From: Streptomyces bohaiensis
GTDB lineage: Bacteria > Actinomycetota > Actinomycetes > Streptomycetales > Streptomycetaceae
Length of the DNA: 56,150 nt
Assembly (NCBI RefSeq): GCF_012033785.1
Contig: NZ_JAAVJC010000005.1
Location: 1 to 56,150 of the forward strand
Reading direction: 5' to 3'
Part shown: positions 32,778 to 40,717 of the stretch, one piece after another
Numbering within the stretch: position 1 is the stretch's first letter
How the letters are laid out: each line of letters begins with the position of its first letter
Translations under genes and position numbers: made by a program
Notes under the pieces: model-generated
The model's database searches: none
Told to the model about the DNA's origin: nothing
The model's input: the letters and a program-made list of their open reading frames with translations, nothing else

Positions 32778-33736
32778 GCGGTCACCTCCACCACGGTGGC
32801 CTGCCAGTTCAGGCCGTGGCCCGCCATGGCGAGCAGGATGCGCTGGCCCGGACGGAGTTCGGCGGACTCCAGCAGGGACGACAGGTTGATGATGTTGTCG
32901 GCGGAGATGGCGTGGGCGACGTCGGGGAGGGTGCGCTGCCAGACCCGTTCGTGGTCGATGCCGAGGAGTCCCGCGACGATCCGCCAGGCGTGCCGGTTGG
33001 TGTTCTGCGGGACGACCCAGTCGATGTCCGCGGTGGTGAGCCCGGCGCGTGCCAGTGTCTGCCGGACCAGGAGCGGGACGTAGGAGAAGAAGGTCCCGAC
33101 CGACTCGTCGTCGCTCGCCGTGTGCAGCCCGCCGTTGGTGATCTGGTGCGTGGCGACCAGCCGCAGCCCCCGGGTGCCGGGAGCGGGGCGGGCGGTGACC
33201 AGGCAGGCCGCCGCGCCGTCGGAGATGACGTTGTAGGACTGCTCGTAGCGTGCGCCGGGCGGGAACCGGTCGGCGGAGACGCACAGGACGCGTTCCCACT
33301 CCGGCTCGGAGGCCAGCAGGGCGTCGGCCAGTCGCAGCGCCCCGAGCATGCCGGTGCAGCCCTGCTGGGTGAGGCCGAACACCACCGCCGTGTCGAGTCC
33401 GAGATCCGTCTGGAGGTGGCCGGCGGGGAACTCCATCAGGTGCTTGACGTCCCCGGTGGCCTCCCAGGCGGCCAGGTCGCCGATGCTGCCGTTCTGGGGC
33501 AGGCAGGTGTTGTAGACAATGGCGTCGACGCCGTCGTTCAGGGGCAGTCGGTCGGTGGCACCGCGGGCCAGGTCGTAACTGCCGTCACCGGGAGGGCAGA
33601 CGTGGTGCCGCGCGAACCCCGCCGCGAGAAGATCGTCCGGGGAGGAGCAGAGCCGCCCGGCCGCCGCGGACTCCGCCAGTTCGTACCGGGTGGCTCCGAG
33701 GCTGTAGGCCATGTCGCCGATGAACGCGCGCGCCAC
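32774..33736 (-). CDS. KAS III-like beta-ketoacyl synthase
   Basis: About 320 residues from GTG 33736. Catalytic triad: Cys in LTQQGCTGMLG, His in VVPQNTNRHAW and Asn in AHAISADNIINLSS. Members condense an acyl-CoA or acyl starter with malonyl- or acyl-ACP. GTG 33736 (GGAG 9 nt upstream) is preferred over ATG 33808 because a good sigma-70-like -10 element (CATACT) lies just after that ATG, so the ATG would not be in the mRNA. It is the first gene of the ten-gene operon. Confidence 0.85.
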   Translation of the reverse strand: MARAFIGDMAYSLGATRYELAESAAAGRLCSSPDDLLAAGFARHHVCPPGDGSYDLARGATDRLPLNDGVDAIVYNTCLPQNGSIGDLAAWEATGDVKHLMEFPAGHLQTDLGLDTAVVFGLTQQGCTGMLGALRLADALLASEPEWERVLCVSADRFPPGARYEQSYNVISDGAAACLVTARPAPGTRGLRLVATHQITNGGLHTASDDESVGTFFSYVPLLVRQTLARAGLTTADIDWVVPQNTNRHAWRIVAGLLGIDHERVWQRTLPDVAHAISADNIINLSSLLESAELRPGQRILLAMAGHGLNWQATVVEVTA

Positions 33737-33799
33737 GGGAGGGGACTCCGATCCGGAGGGAGCAGGCAGTCGCCCCCGGAGGGGCGCACTGGGATGCCG

Positions 33800-33828
33800 A
33801 GTATGCATAGGCGATCAAGAGCGGTCAA
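33800..33828 (-). promoter_or_regulatory. Promoter of the ten-gene biosynthetic operon
   Basis: On the minus strand, -35 TTGACC (33823-33828), 17-bp spacer, -10 CATACT (33800-33805). Predicted start near 33793, giving a leader of about 55 nt before GTG 33736. Confidence 0.65.
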
Positions 33829-33876
33829 CTTCCACCCAGAATCTGTCAACTGTGTTGCAAATACGCTCAGTTGAGC
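33824..33876. promoter_or_regulatory. Candidate operator repeats upstream of the KAS III-like gene
   Basis: GTCAACT occurs at 33824-33830 and 33845-33851 (21 bp apart), the first overlapping the -35. A further inverted copy lies within GCTCAGTTGAGC (33865-33876), itself nearly palindromic. The arrangement suggests an activator or repressor site different from the TCTCAG boxes seen at the plus-strand operons. Confidence 0.45.
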
Positions 33877-34262
33877 ACCCGGCCATGAGGCGGTCGGTGA
33901 TGAACGGCGCAAGCCGGTGAAGCGGTGGTGCACATCGCCGACGGCACGCGCGGAGCCGTGCCCGACGTCGGCGGGCGCACTCCTTCGACGGTCCGGTCGC
34001 TGCGGGACGGGAGCGTTGCCGACGCCCTCACGCCACGGCCCGAGTGGGCGATGCGTCGACACCTCCCCTCCGCAGGCCCGGGGCCGGCGCGTCGTCGGAG
34101 CCGAGCCGGTCGGACGGGGTGCGGAAGTCAGCCCGCCGCGCCCGTCCCTGCGCGGCCGGTGGTGTTCCAGAGCACGCACGCCCCGGCCCGGCACCGGCAC
34201 CGGCACCAGCGGCGCCGGGCCGTGCCCTGACAGGTCGCCCGGTCGACGCCCCCGCGGTCGGG
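33829..34262. other. Intergenic region with operator at one side and terminator at the other
   Basis: No gene seen. The right half is Arg/Pro-coding-like in all frames without a ribosome site. A hairpin with arms GGCCCGGC (34185-34192) and GCCGGGCC (34214-34221) could terminate the phosphatase gene. Confidence 0.5.
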
Positions 34263-36476
34263 TCAGGTCGCGGTCAGGGCCAGGATGGCGCGGTCGTCGT
34301 CGATGTGGTGGGTGCCGGTGAAGTCGTGCACGGCTCCGGTCACGGCGGTGACGAGGTCCCGGGCGGTGTGCTCCGCCGGCAGGCCTCCCAGCGCGTGGGA
34401 CAGGCGCTCCTCACCGAACTGCTGCCCCTGGGGGTCGCGGGCCTCGGTGATGCCGTCGGTGTAGAGCAGCAGGCTTTCCCGGGGGCGCAGCAGCAGGCGG
34501 TGGGAGGTGAGATGCGGGTCGAGGCCGATACCGAGGAGGGCGCCGGGCGTGTGCACGGCGGAGACGGTGCGGTCGGCGTCCACGGTCACCGGGAGGGTGT
34601 GGCCGGCCCGCGTCAGCTCCACCTCCGCTCCCCGGTCGCCCGGGGTCAGTTGTCCGTAGATCAGCGTGACGAACCCGTTGCCGTGGCCGTCCGGCCGGTT
34701 GACCAGCGCCCGGTTGACGGCACCGACGACGTCCTGCGGCGTCGGCAGGAGGGGGGCCACGGCGCGGACGGTGTGGCGGACCAACGCGGTCGTGGTGGCG
34801 GCGGTCGCCCCGCGGCCGCACACGTCCCCGAGCATGAAGGCCCAGCGGCCGTCCTCCAGGGGGAACAGGTCGTAGAAGTCCCCTCCGATGTCCAGCCCTT
34901 CACCGCACGGGTGGTAGTAGGTCGCGACGTCGACCCCGGGGACCTGCGGCAGGTCGGGCAGGAGCAGCCCCGCTTGGAGGTCGCGGGCGAGGGCGGCCCG
35001 GGAGGTGTACTGCCGGGCGTTGCGGGCTGCGGCGGCCGTCCGGCGGGCGAGCTCCTCGGCGAGCGCCACGGTGTGCCCGTCGAAGGTGTGCTCGCCGGTG
35101 GACAGCAGTGTGAGGGTGCCGAACGCCGTCCTGCGGTCCATCAACGGGACGCAGAGATAGCCGGTGACACCCAGGTCCTGCCAGGGGCCGGGACCGGTGG
35201 GGGTGCGGCGGGCGACCTCGGTGACCCCCGACGCCAGGACGCGCGCCACCGCGTCGTCCGCCGCGTCGTAGACGGGAATGTGCGAGGCGAGGAGGGCTTC
35301 CTCGCTGCCGGTGGGGGCGGCGGTGCCGATGCGGTCGACCCGCCCGTTCTCGATGACGTCGACCGCGCAGAGCGGCGCCAGCCGCGGTACGCAGGCGGCC
35401 GCCAGCTGTTGCAGTGCCTGCGCGGCGTCCAGGTCCGAGGCGAGGGCGGTGCTGGCCTCCAACAGGAACGCGAGGTCCTCTCGCGCGGCCTTCTCCCGTT
35501 CCTCGGCCGCCAGCCGGGCCGCTTCGGCGTGATGCCGTTCGATGGCCAGCGCCGCCGTGTCGGCGAAGACCCGGGCCAGCGCGAGGTCCGCCTCCTGGGG
35601 GATGCGCGGGACGCGGTGGTACATGGCGAAGGTGCCCAGCAGCGAGCCGTCGCGGCCCAGGATCGGGGTGGACCAGCACGCGGCCAGCGCGGCCCGGTCG
35701 GCCAGGGCGCGGAAGTCGTCCCAGAACGGGTCCTGCGCGATGTCGGTGACGATCACCGTCTGCCGGCGATGCGCGGCGGTGCCGCAGGACCCGACGCCCT
35801 CACCCGTGGCGATCCCGTCGATCGCCTGGTTGTAGAAGTCCGGAAGGCTCGGGGCGGCACCGTGGCGGAGTCGTCGGCCGTCGGGGTCGGCGAGCAGGAC
35901 CGAGACCAGCACTCGACCGGGCGCCAGCTCCTCGATCACCCGCGCCATGCCGTCCAGCACGTCGGGCAGCGGCGCTTGACGCGCGATCTGCTCCAGCAGC
36001 GCGCGGTGCTCCGCCGTCAGCTGCTGCGCCTGCTGGACCTGGGTGACCTCCACGGCCAGGATCCGGACGCCCATCACGTTCCCGCCGGCGTCCAGCCGAG
36101 GCTCGTACCGGACGTCGTAGAACCCCTCGCGGACGTCGCTGCCCTCCCCGAGCACCGCCCGGGTGCTGCGCGCCGCATGGGGCTTGCCGCTCCGGTAGAC
36201 CCGGTCCAGCGCGGCGATGACCCCCTGTCCGGCCAGCTCGGGAAGCAACTCGCCCAGGGGCTCGCCGAGTCGGACCCGGTCCTCCCCGACCGCTGCCAGG
36301 AACGCGGGATTCGCCGCCTGCACCATGTGCGCCGGTCCGGCCAGGGAGGCGAAGACCGCGGTCGACTCGCCGAACAGCGCCCGCAGGTCGTCCTGTGTCT
36401 CGTCCCCCGGGCCGGGCCCGCCGAGCGCGGGTCCGGACGACTGCTGTGGGGCGGGCTGCGCCGGAACGCGCGTCAT
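34263..36476 (-). CDS. PAS-GAF-GAF-SpoIIE serine phosphatase
   Basis: 737 residues. Order of domains: a PAS-like sensor (about 25-150, HMVQAANPAFLAAVGED and EVTQVQQAQQ), GAF 1 (about 155-330, GEGVGSCGTAAHRRQTVIVTDI), a coiled linker, GAF 2 (about 340-480, TGYLCVPLMDRRTAFGTLTLL) and a PP2C/SpoIIE phosphatase domain (about 500-737, GGDFYDLFPLEDGRWAFMLGDVCGRG; LLLYTDGITEARD; DDDRAIL). The Asp residues of GDVCGRG and DGITE are metal ligands. ATG 36476 overlaps the STAS gene stop. It should dephosphorylate a STAS anti-anti-sigma factor, most simply the adjacent one. Confidence 0.93.
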   Translation of the reverse strand: MTRVPAQPAPQQSSGPALGGPGPGDETQDDLRALFGESTAVFASLAGPAHMVQAANPAFLAAVGEDRVRLGEPLGELLPELAGQGVIAALDRVYRSGKPHAARSTRAVLGEGSDVREGFYDVRYEPRLDAGGNVMGVRILAVEVTQVQQAQQLTAEHRALLEQIARQAPLPDVLDGMARVIEELAPGRVLVSVLLADPDGRRLRHGAAPSLPDFYNQAIDGIATGEGVGSCGTAAHRRQTVIVTDIAQDPFWDDFRALADRAALAACWSTPILGRDGSLLGTFAMYHRVPRIPQEADLALARVFADTAALAIERHHAEAARLAAEEREKAAREDLAFLLEASTALASDLDAAQALQQLAAACVPRLAPLCAVDVIENGRVDRIGTAAPTGSEEALLASHIPVYDAADDAVARVLASGVTEVARRTPTGPGPWQDLGVTGYLCVPLMDRRTAFGTLTLLSTGEHTFDGHTVALAEELARRTAAAARNARQYTSRAALARDLQAGLLLPDLPQVPGVDVATYYHPCGEGLDIGGDFYDLFPLEDGRWAFMLGDVCGRGATAATTTALVRHTVRAVAPLLPTPQDVVGAVNRALVNRPDGHGNGFVTLIYGQLTPGDRGAEVELTRAGHTLPVTVDADRTVSAVHTPGALLGIGLDPHLTSHRLLLRPRESLLLYTDGITEARDPQGQQFGEERLSHALGGLPAEHTARDLVTAVTGAVHDFTGTHHIDDDRAILALTAT

Positions 36477-36877
36477 GGGTGGTGCCTCTCGGTCGGCCGG
36501 GCCGGACGCTCGCGGTCGGCAGGATCACGACGGTGGTCGTCGGCGGCCAACGCCGCCTCGGTGTCGGCGTGCACCGGCAGTATCCGGTCCAGCCCCGTCA
36601 GCGCCAGCGGACGCGCCACCGTCGGGGGAACACACGACAGGCGCAGCGCCCGGTCCTGGGCGCTCAGCTGCTGCCACAGCCGCACCAGGGCGCCGATCCC
36701 GGAGGAGTCGCAGAAGGACAGCGCGCCGCAGTCGACCACGACGGGCCCCGCACCCGGGTCGTTCACCGGTTCGCGTTCGCCGGCTTCACGGAGCTGGACC
36801 ACGCTGTCGAAGTCGAACTCCCCACGCAGGGTCAGCACCACGCCCCGCGCCTCCTGCCTGACGTCCACCGAGAACAC
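36473..36877 (-). CDS. STAS-domain anti-anti-sigma factor
   Basis: 134 residues. A single STAS domain: VVLTLRGEFDFDSVVQLREA, VVVDCGALSFCDSSGIGALVRLWQQ with the phosphorylatable Ser in CDSSGIG, then LTGLDRILPVHAD and a charged tail. The GTG start at 36877 has GGAGG 9 nt upstream, better than ATG 36922. It is coupled to a SpoIIE phosphatase by a 4-nt overlap. Switching by phosphorylation of the Ser and reversal by the phosphatase is the family's known mode. The target sigma factor is not in this window. Confidence 0.88.
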   Translation of the reverse strand: MFSVDVRQEARGVVLTLRGEFDFDSVVQLREAGEREPVNDPGAGPVVVDCGALSFCDSSGIGALVRLWQQLSAQDRALRLSCVPPTVARPLALTGLDRILPVHADTEAALAADDHRRDPADRERPARPTERHHP

Positions 36878-37215
36878 TCTCAGCTTCCTCCGTGTAGAGC
36901 CCGTTGTCGACAACCGGCTCATCCTAGAGGTCGCCCATCTCGCGGGAGGGCACGGGCCACCGGCCGCGTGCCGGCCGCCCGTGCCCCGGGGCGGGCCCGG
37001 GCCCGGGCCCGCCCCGCCGACGGGTGCGGGGTTCGCCGTCGGTTCGGAACGACGACGAAGCCCCCGGCGGGCGAGGTGCGAGAGGCGACGAGGGGTGGCG
37101 GCCGGAGCCCGGCCGGCTTCACCGCCGGACCCCGCTTGCCGGTCCCGCGGGGTGCCGGGAGGATGGGGCGCACGCAACGGCGAGGGGCGCGGGCGGCGCC
37201 ACCGAAGGAGGACGT
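36878..37215. other. Divergent promoter region with a 30-bp palindrome
   Basis: Shared upstream region of the STAS gene (leftward) and the methyltransferase (rightward). A perfect all-G/C palindrome CGGGGCGGGCCCGGG plus its complement occupies 36987-37016 and can form a long stem or cruciform. No gene. Confidence 0.6.
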
Positions 37216-38019
37216 GTGACGCGTCAGGCGGACCGGCCGGAGCCGGGCAGGCGGATCGACACCTCCGTACCGCACTCGGCACGGATCTGGAACCACTGGC
37301 TCGGCGGCACGGACAACTACCCCGTCGACCGAGAGGCCGGCGACGCCTACGCCGCCGCCTTCCCCGCGGTCCGCGACGTCGCACGCGCCAGCCGGGGGTT
37401 CTTGGCGCGCGGCGTGCGGTACCTGGTCCGCGAGGCCGGGATGAACCAGTTCCTCGATGTCGGCACCGGGCTGCCGACCGTCGACAACACCCACCAGGTG
37501 GCGCAGCGGCACGACCCGGGCGCCCGGGTCGTCTACGTCGACCACGACCCGCTGGTCCTGATGCACGCGGAAGCGCTGCTCTCCTCGACCCCCGAGGGGG
37601 CCACGCAGTACGTCGAGGCCGACCTGCACGACCCCCACCACATCCTCGCCGCCGCGGGCGACCTTCTCGACCTCGACCGGCCCGTCGCACTCGTCCTGTC
37701 CGACGTCCTCGGGCACGTCCCGAACGACGCCGAGGCCCGAGCAGCGGTCGACCACCTGCTCGCAGGGCTCGCTCCGGGCAGCCACCTTCTTCTCTCCCAC
37801 GCCGTCGTGAGCGAGGGGGCGTCGGTTGCGCAGCAGGGGTACGACGACACCGGCGCCGTACCGTACAAGCTGCGCACACCGGAACAGGTCCGGACGCTGT
37901 TCGCCGGGCTGGACCTGGTCGAGCCCGGCGTGGTGCCGCTGACGGAGTGGCGACCGGAATCGGCGATGCCCGCCACCTTCGACGGAGTCGGCTGGGGCGG
38001 CATCGGCCGACTGCGCTGA
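37216..38019 (+). CDS. SAM-dependent methyltransferase, DUF574-type
   Basis: 267 residues. The family signature ARIWNHWLGGTDNYPVDREAGD is followed by MNQFLDVGTGLPTVDNTHQVAQ (SAM-binding glycine motif), VVYVDHDPLVLMHAEALL and LVLSDVLGHVPN. This family is very abundant in Streptomyces with largely unknown substrates. The GTG start at 37216 is 4 nt after GGAGGACGT. It appears monocistronic. Its relation to the cluster is uncertain. Confidence 0.9.
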   Translation: MTRQADRPEPGRRIDTSVPHSARIWNHWLGGTDNYPVDREAGDAYAAAFPAVRDVARASRGFLARGVRYLVREAGMNQFLDVGTGLPTVDNTHQVAQRHDPGARVVYVDHDPLVLMHAEALLSSTPEGATQYVEADLHDPHHILAAAGDLLDLDRPVALVLSDVLGHVPNDAEARAAVDHLLAGLAPGSHLLLSHAVVSEGASVAQQGYDDTGAVPYKLRTPEQVRTLFAGLDLVEPGVVPLTEWRPESAMPATFDGVGWGGIGRLR

Positions 38020-38709
38020 GCCTTCCTCCCAAGGGACGCCGACGACTGCACGGAGCCCACCCCACCCGAGTGCTTCCCCCGGGGGCGGGGCGCGCGGTTC
38101 TCGCACGGCGCCGGCCCGGCCGCCTCACCTCGGCGGGGGCGGACGCCGCCGAGGGCCCGGCCGGCCCTGGCGTCAGCATGCCGCGTGGCCGCCCACGCCC
38201 CGCGGAACCCGCCGTCCGAATCAGCCCGCGTCCGGCGCGGGCCCGCTGTCCGGTTTCCTTCCCCGCGCCCGCGCGCCGATCCGGTGCCCTCTTCGCTCCC
38301 GCTTGCGTGCCGGGCTCGCGCCGAGGGCGCTACCGGCGGCGCGCACGCCGGCAAGCGGCCCCATCCGCCTCCACCGGGCCCCCGTTCACCACCAGCAAGC
38401 ACGGTGATCCGCCCGAACCGGGCTCCGCACGCCCGGTTCGGGCCGTCCGAATCCGTTATCGGACACCGTTTCTCGCAAATCGGCCAAGGTTCGCGGCCGA
38501 CCACCCCGAACTTTCGGCCACCGTTGCCGTACCGGCGAGTAGGGCGCGAACATCATTCTCCACAGGGGGTCTCGATCCGATTCCGGAAGCGAGCAAAGCC
38601 GTTGACACCGGGGGGCAACGGTGGCAGCGGTTGCCGGAAGGCACGGCTCCCCGCAGCGGGAATGTCAGGGGTTCACTGCAAGGTCGCAGCAGGAAGGCAG
38701 CCACCACCA
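38020..38709. other. 690-bp upstream region of the SARP gene
   Basis: No gene supported. The right half (about 38450-38710) is less G+C rich than its surroundings and should hold the SARP promoter. I see no clear TCTCAG boxes here, so autoregulation through that motif is not evident. Confidence 0.5.
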
Positions 38710-39471
38710 GTGAAGATCAATCTTCTGGGGCCAATGGAGGTCACTGATGACGGGGTCCAGTTGCGGATACCGGGGGAGAAGTTACGCGCGGTCCTCGCCG
38801 CACTCGCACTGTCCGTACGCCGGTCGGTGTCCCGAAGCGAATTGATTGACGAATTGTGGGGGGAAACACCACCGAACAGCGCAGGAAATTCACTTCACGG
38901 CCACATCGCGCGCCTGCGACGCGTCCTCGTCGCCCACGGCGGCAGATCGGAGCTGCGGGACGTCATCCGCACCTCCCCCACCGGCTACGTGCTGGACCTC
39001 GCCCCCGAGAACGTGGACGTCTCCCGGCTCTTCCGCCTCGTGGCCCGCGCCGACGCCGCCGCGGCGCACGACCCGCGCACCGCCGTCGACCTGCTCAACG
39101 AGGCGCTGGCGCTCTGGCGCGGGCCGGCGCTGGTCGACGCCGGCAACGGCATGATCTGCCAGGTCGCCTACACCCAGCTGGAGGAGGTCAGACTGGGGGC
39201 GTACGAACGACTCTTCGACATCCGGCTGCGGTTGGACCAGGCCAGGGCCGTCATTCCCGACCTGGAGCTGCTGCACGCCCGCTACCCGCTGCACGAGCGG
39301 TTCTGCGAGCAGCTCATCACCGCGCTCTACCTGTCGGGGCGCCAGGCCGACGCGCTCAACACCTACCACCGCACCCGCGACTACCTCTCGCAGCACCTCG
39401 GCCTGCAACCCGGCCACGGCCTGCGCGACCGGGTGCAGGACATACTCCGCCAGGCGCCCCACCTCATCTGA
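38710..39471 (+). CDS. SARP-family (AfsR/DnrI-like) transcriptional activator
   Basis: 253 residues. An N-terminal OmpR-like winged helix: VKINLLGPMEVTDDGVQLRIPGEKLRAVLAALALSVRRSVSRSELIDELWGE, then GNSLHGHIARLRRVL. A bacterial transcriptional activation domain (BTAD) follows: LFRLVARADAAAAHD, LNEALALWRGPALVD, LRLDQARAVIPDLELLHARYPLHERFCEQLITALYLSGRQADALNTYHRTR. No ATPase extension, so the small SARP type. It starts with GTG 38710. SARPs bind 7-bp direct repeats spaced 11 bp near -35. Matching repeats occur at 40601-40640 and 48567-48595, making this the likely pathway-specific activator. Confidence 0.92.
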   Translation: MKINLLGPMEVTDDGVQLRIPGEKLRAVLAALALSVRRSVSRSELIDELWGETPPNSAGNSLHGHIARLRRVLVAHGGRSELRDVIRTSPTGYVLDLAPENVDVSRLFRLVARADAAAAHDPRTAVDLLNEALALWRGPALVDAGNGMICQVAYTQLEEVRLGAYERLFDIRLRLDQARAVIPDLELLHARYPLHERFCEQLITALYLSGRQADALNTYHRTRDYLSQHLGLQPGHGLRDRVQDILRQAPHLI

Positions 39472-39504
39472 GGGCGGCGGCGCGAGCCGGCCGGGGAGAC
39501 CGGC

Positions 39505-40512
39505 TCACACCGACTTCGTGACCCGCAGGATCTGCCAGACGGCCCCCAGCCGCGCCTTCCCGTGGAACGCCAGGTACTCGGGATGGACCAGCTGGGGGCC
39601 CCACTTCTCCTTGTACGCCAGCTGGCTCGCGGCGGGGTAGATCTTCTCCCCGTGCTCGGCCAGCAGCCGCATGACGCGAGCGGTGCTCCGGCTGGACCGC
39701 GGCGGGTCGTGTTCCGGGGACAGGCCGGTGAACGGGGTGAAGCCGAAGTGCAGCCACGGCGCGCCCTCCTCGCGGAACGTCTCCAGCGCGGTGAGGTTGA
39801 TGGCCTCCATGACGCCCGGGGGCGCCTGCGGGACCCGCCGGCTCAGGTCGTGCAGCCATCCGGGACGCGACCCGTAGGCGGGCGAGTAGGAGATGTACGC
39901 GATCGGTTCGCCGTCGAGCCGGCCCAGCAGCAGCCGACGGGCGTGCTGCGCGGGCCCGCCCAGCTCTCCGACCAGGAACTCGATCTCCTTGACGTGCCGG
40001 CCCTTGCCACGGAGCCACGCGGTATCGATGCCCTCGATGCGGGCGCCCACCTCCTCCGGCGCGACCTCCGTGACCTCCAACCCGCTGCGTCGCGCGCGCG
40101 AGATCTTGTTGCGCAGCTTCATGAAGCGCGTACCGCGCAGCGAGAACTCCGGCAGGTGGACCGAGTAGGAGGAACCGACCTGGTTGACGGTGTAGCCGCA
40201 CCGGGCGTAGAGCTCGACGTCGGGCCCGAGCAGCTGGACCGCGACGGCCTTGCGGCGCCGCTCGCGCGCGTGGGCGAGGAAGGCGCGCAGCAGCGGCTCC
40301 CGTTCCGCCGGCGGCGCCCAGACGCCGCCGAACTGCACCAGGTACCGCCCGGCCTCCCGGTAGGCGATGACGCCCTCGGACGCAGGGGCGGTGAAGTAGG
40401 CGTTGCCCGCGTTGAGCGCGAGGAACGCGCTGGGGTTGTCGCCGTGGCTGCGCAGCTTCTCCAGCACCTCCAGCACCTCGTCGTCGGAGACGGTGCCGCC
40501 GGGGTTCGTCAT
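39505..40512 (-). CDS. MprF/VlmA-like aminoacyltransferase (DUF2156)
   Basis: 335 residues made of two GNAT-like folds as in the catalytic part of lysylphosphatidylglycerol synthase. Seen: FGGVWAPPAEREPLLRAFLAHARERRRKAVAVQLLG, YSVHLPEFSLRGTRFMKLRNKISRARRSGLEV (family-typical basic segment), GRLDGEPIAYISYSPAYGSRPGWLHDLSRR, GVMEAINLTALE and WLHFGFTPFTGL. Known members move an amino acid from aminoacyl-tRNA to lipid. VlmA of valanimycin moves Ser from Ser-tRNA to a hydroxylamine. Here an aminoacyl donor could be the cluster's Ser-type tRNA-like RNA or the ligase-charged carrier. ATG 40512 diverges from the aldehyde dehydrogenase operon. Confidence 0.85.
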   Translation of the reverse strand: MTNPGGTVSDDEVLEVLEKLRSHGDNPSAFLALNAGNAYFTAPASEGVIAYREAGRYLVQFGGVWAPPAEREPLLRAFLAHARERRRKAVAVQLLGPDVELYARCGYTVNQVGSSYSVHLPEFSLRGTRFMKLRNKISRARRSGLEVTEVAPEEVGARIEGIDTAWLRGKGRHVKEIEFLVGELGGPAQHARRLLLGRLDGEPIAYISYSPAYGSRPGWLHDLSRRVPQAPPGVMEAINLTALETFREEGAPWLHFGFTPFTGLSPEHDPPRSSRSTARVMRLLAEHGEKIYPAASQLAYKEKWGPQLVHPEYLAFHGKARLGAVWQILRVTKSV

Positions 40513-40600
40513 CTCACTCCTGTGGTCCGAGGTGTCGGTGGGCGGGGCCGCGGCCCCGCACCATGCTCTTCACCTGCGCTGCCATCCCGCTGAAACGGCT

Positions 40601-40640
40601 GTCTCAGCGCGTTCTCAGTCCCGTCTCCGGGGATTCTCAG
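40601..40640 (+). promoter_or_regulatory. SARP-type boxes: four 7-bp repeats at 11-bp spacing
   Basis: GTCTCAG (40601), TTCTCAG (40612), GTCTCCG (40623) and TTCTCAG (40634) start exactly 11 bp apart on one face of the helix, 78 bp before the aldehyde dehydrogenase start. This is the known geometry of SARP operators. They also lie in the shared region with the aminoacyltransferase gene. Confidence 0.8.
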
Positions 40641-40717
40641 GTGGCTCTGTGAAGGTCTGACCCGTCACCTGGAGTGCGGAATTCCCGTCATCGGCGGGCC
40701 GGAGAGCGGAGGGCTGC

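Noticed and set aside
33737..33808. N-terminal extension of the KAS III-like protein from ATG 33808
   Set aside because: A promoter -10 element lies just downstream of that ATG and the extension is low-complexity; GTG 33736 has a better ribosome site.
34044..38747. Very long open frame opposite the SpoIIE/STAS genes (and similar ones at 40688-45112 minus, 49812-54701 plus, 24904-27756 upstream part)
   Set aside because: High G+C removes stop codons from other frames; these readings are Arg/Pro/Ala-rich, lack domains, and are explained by real genes on the same DNA.
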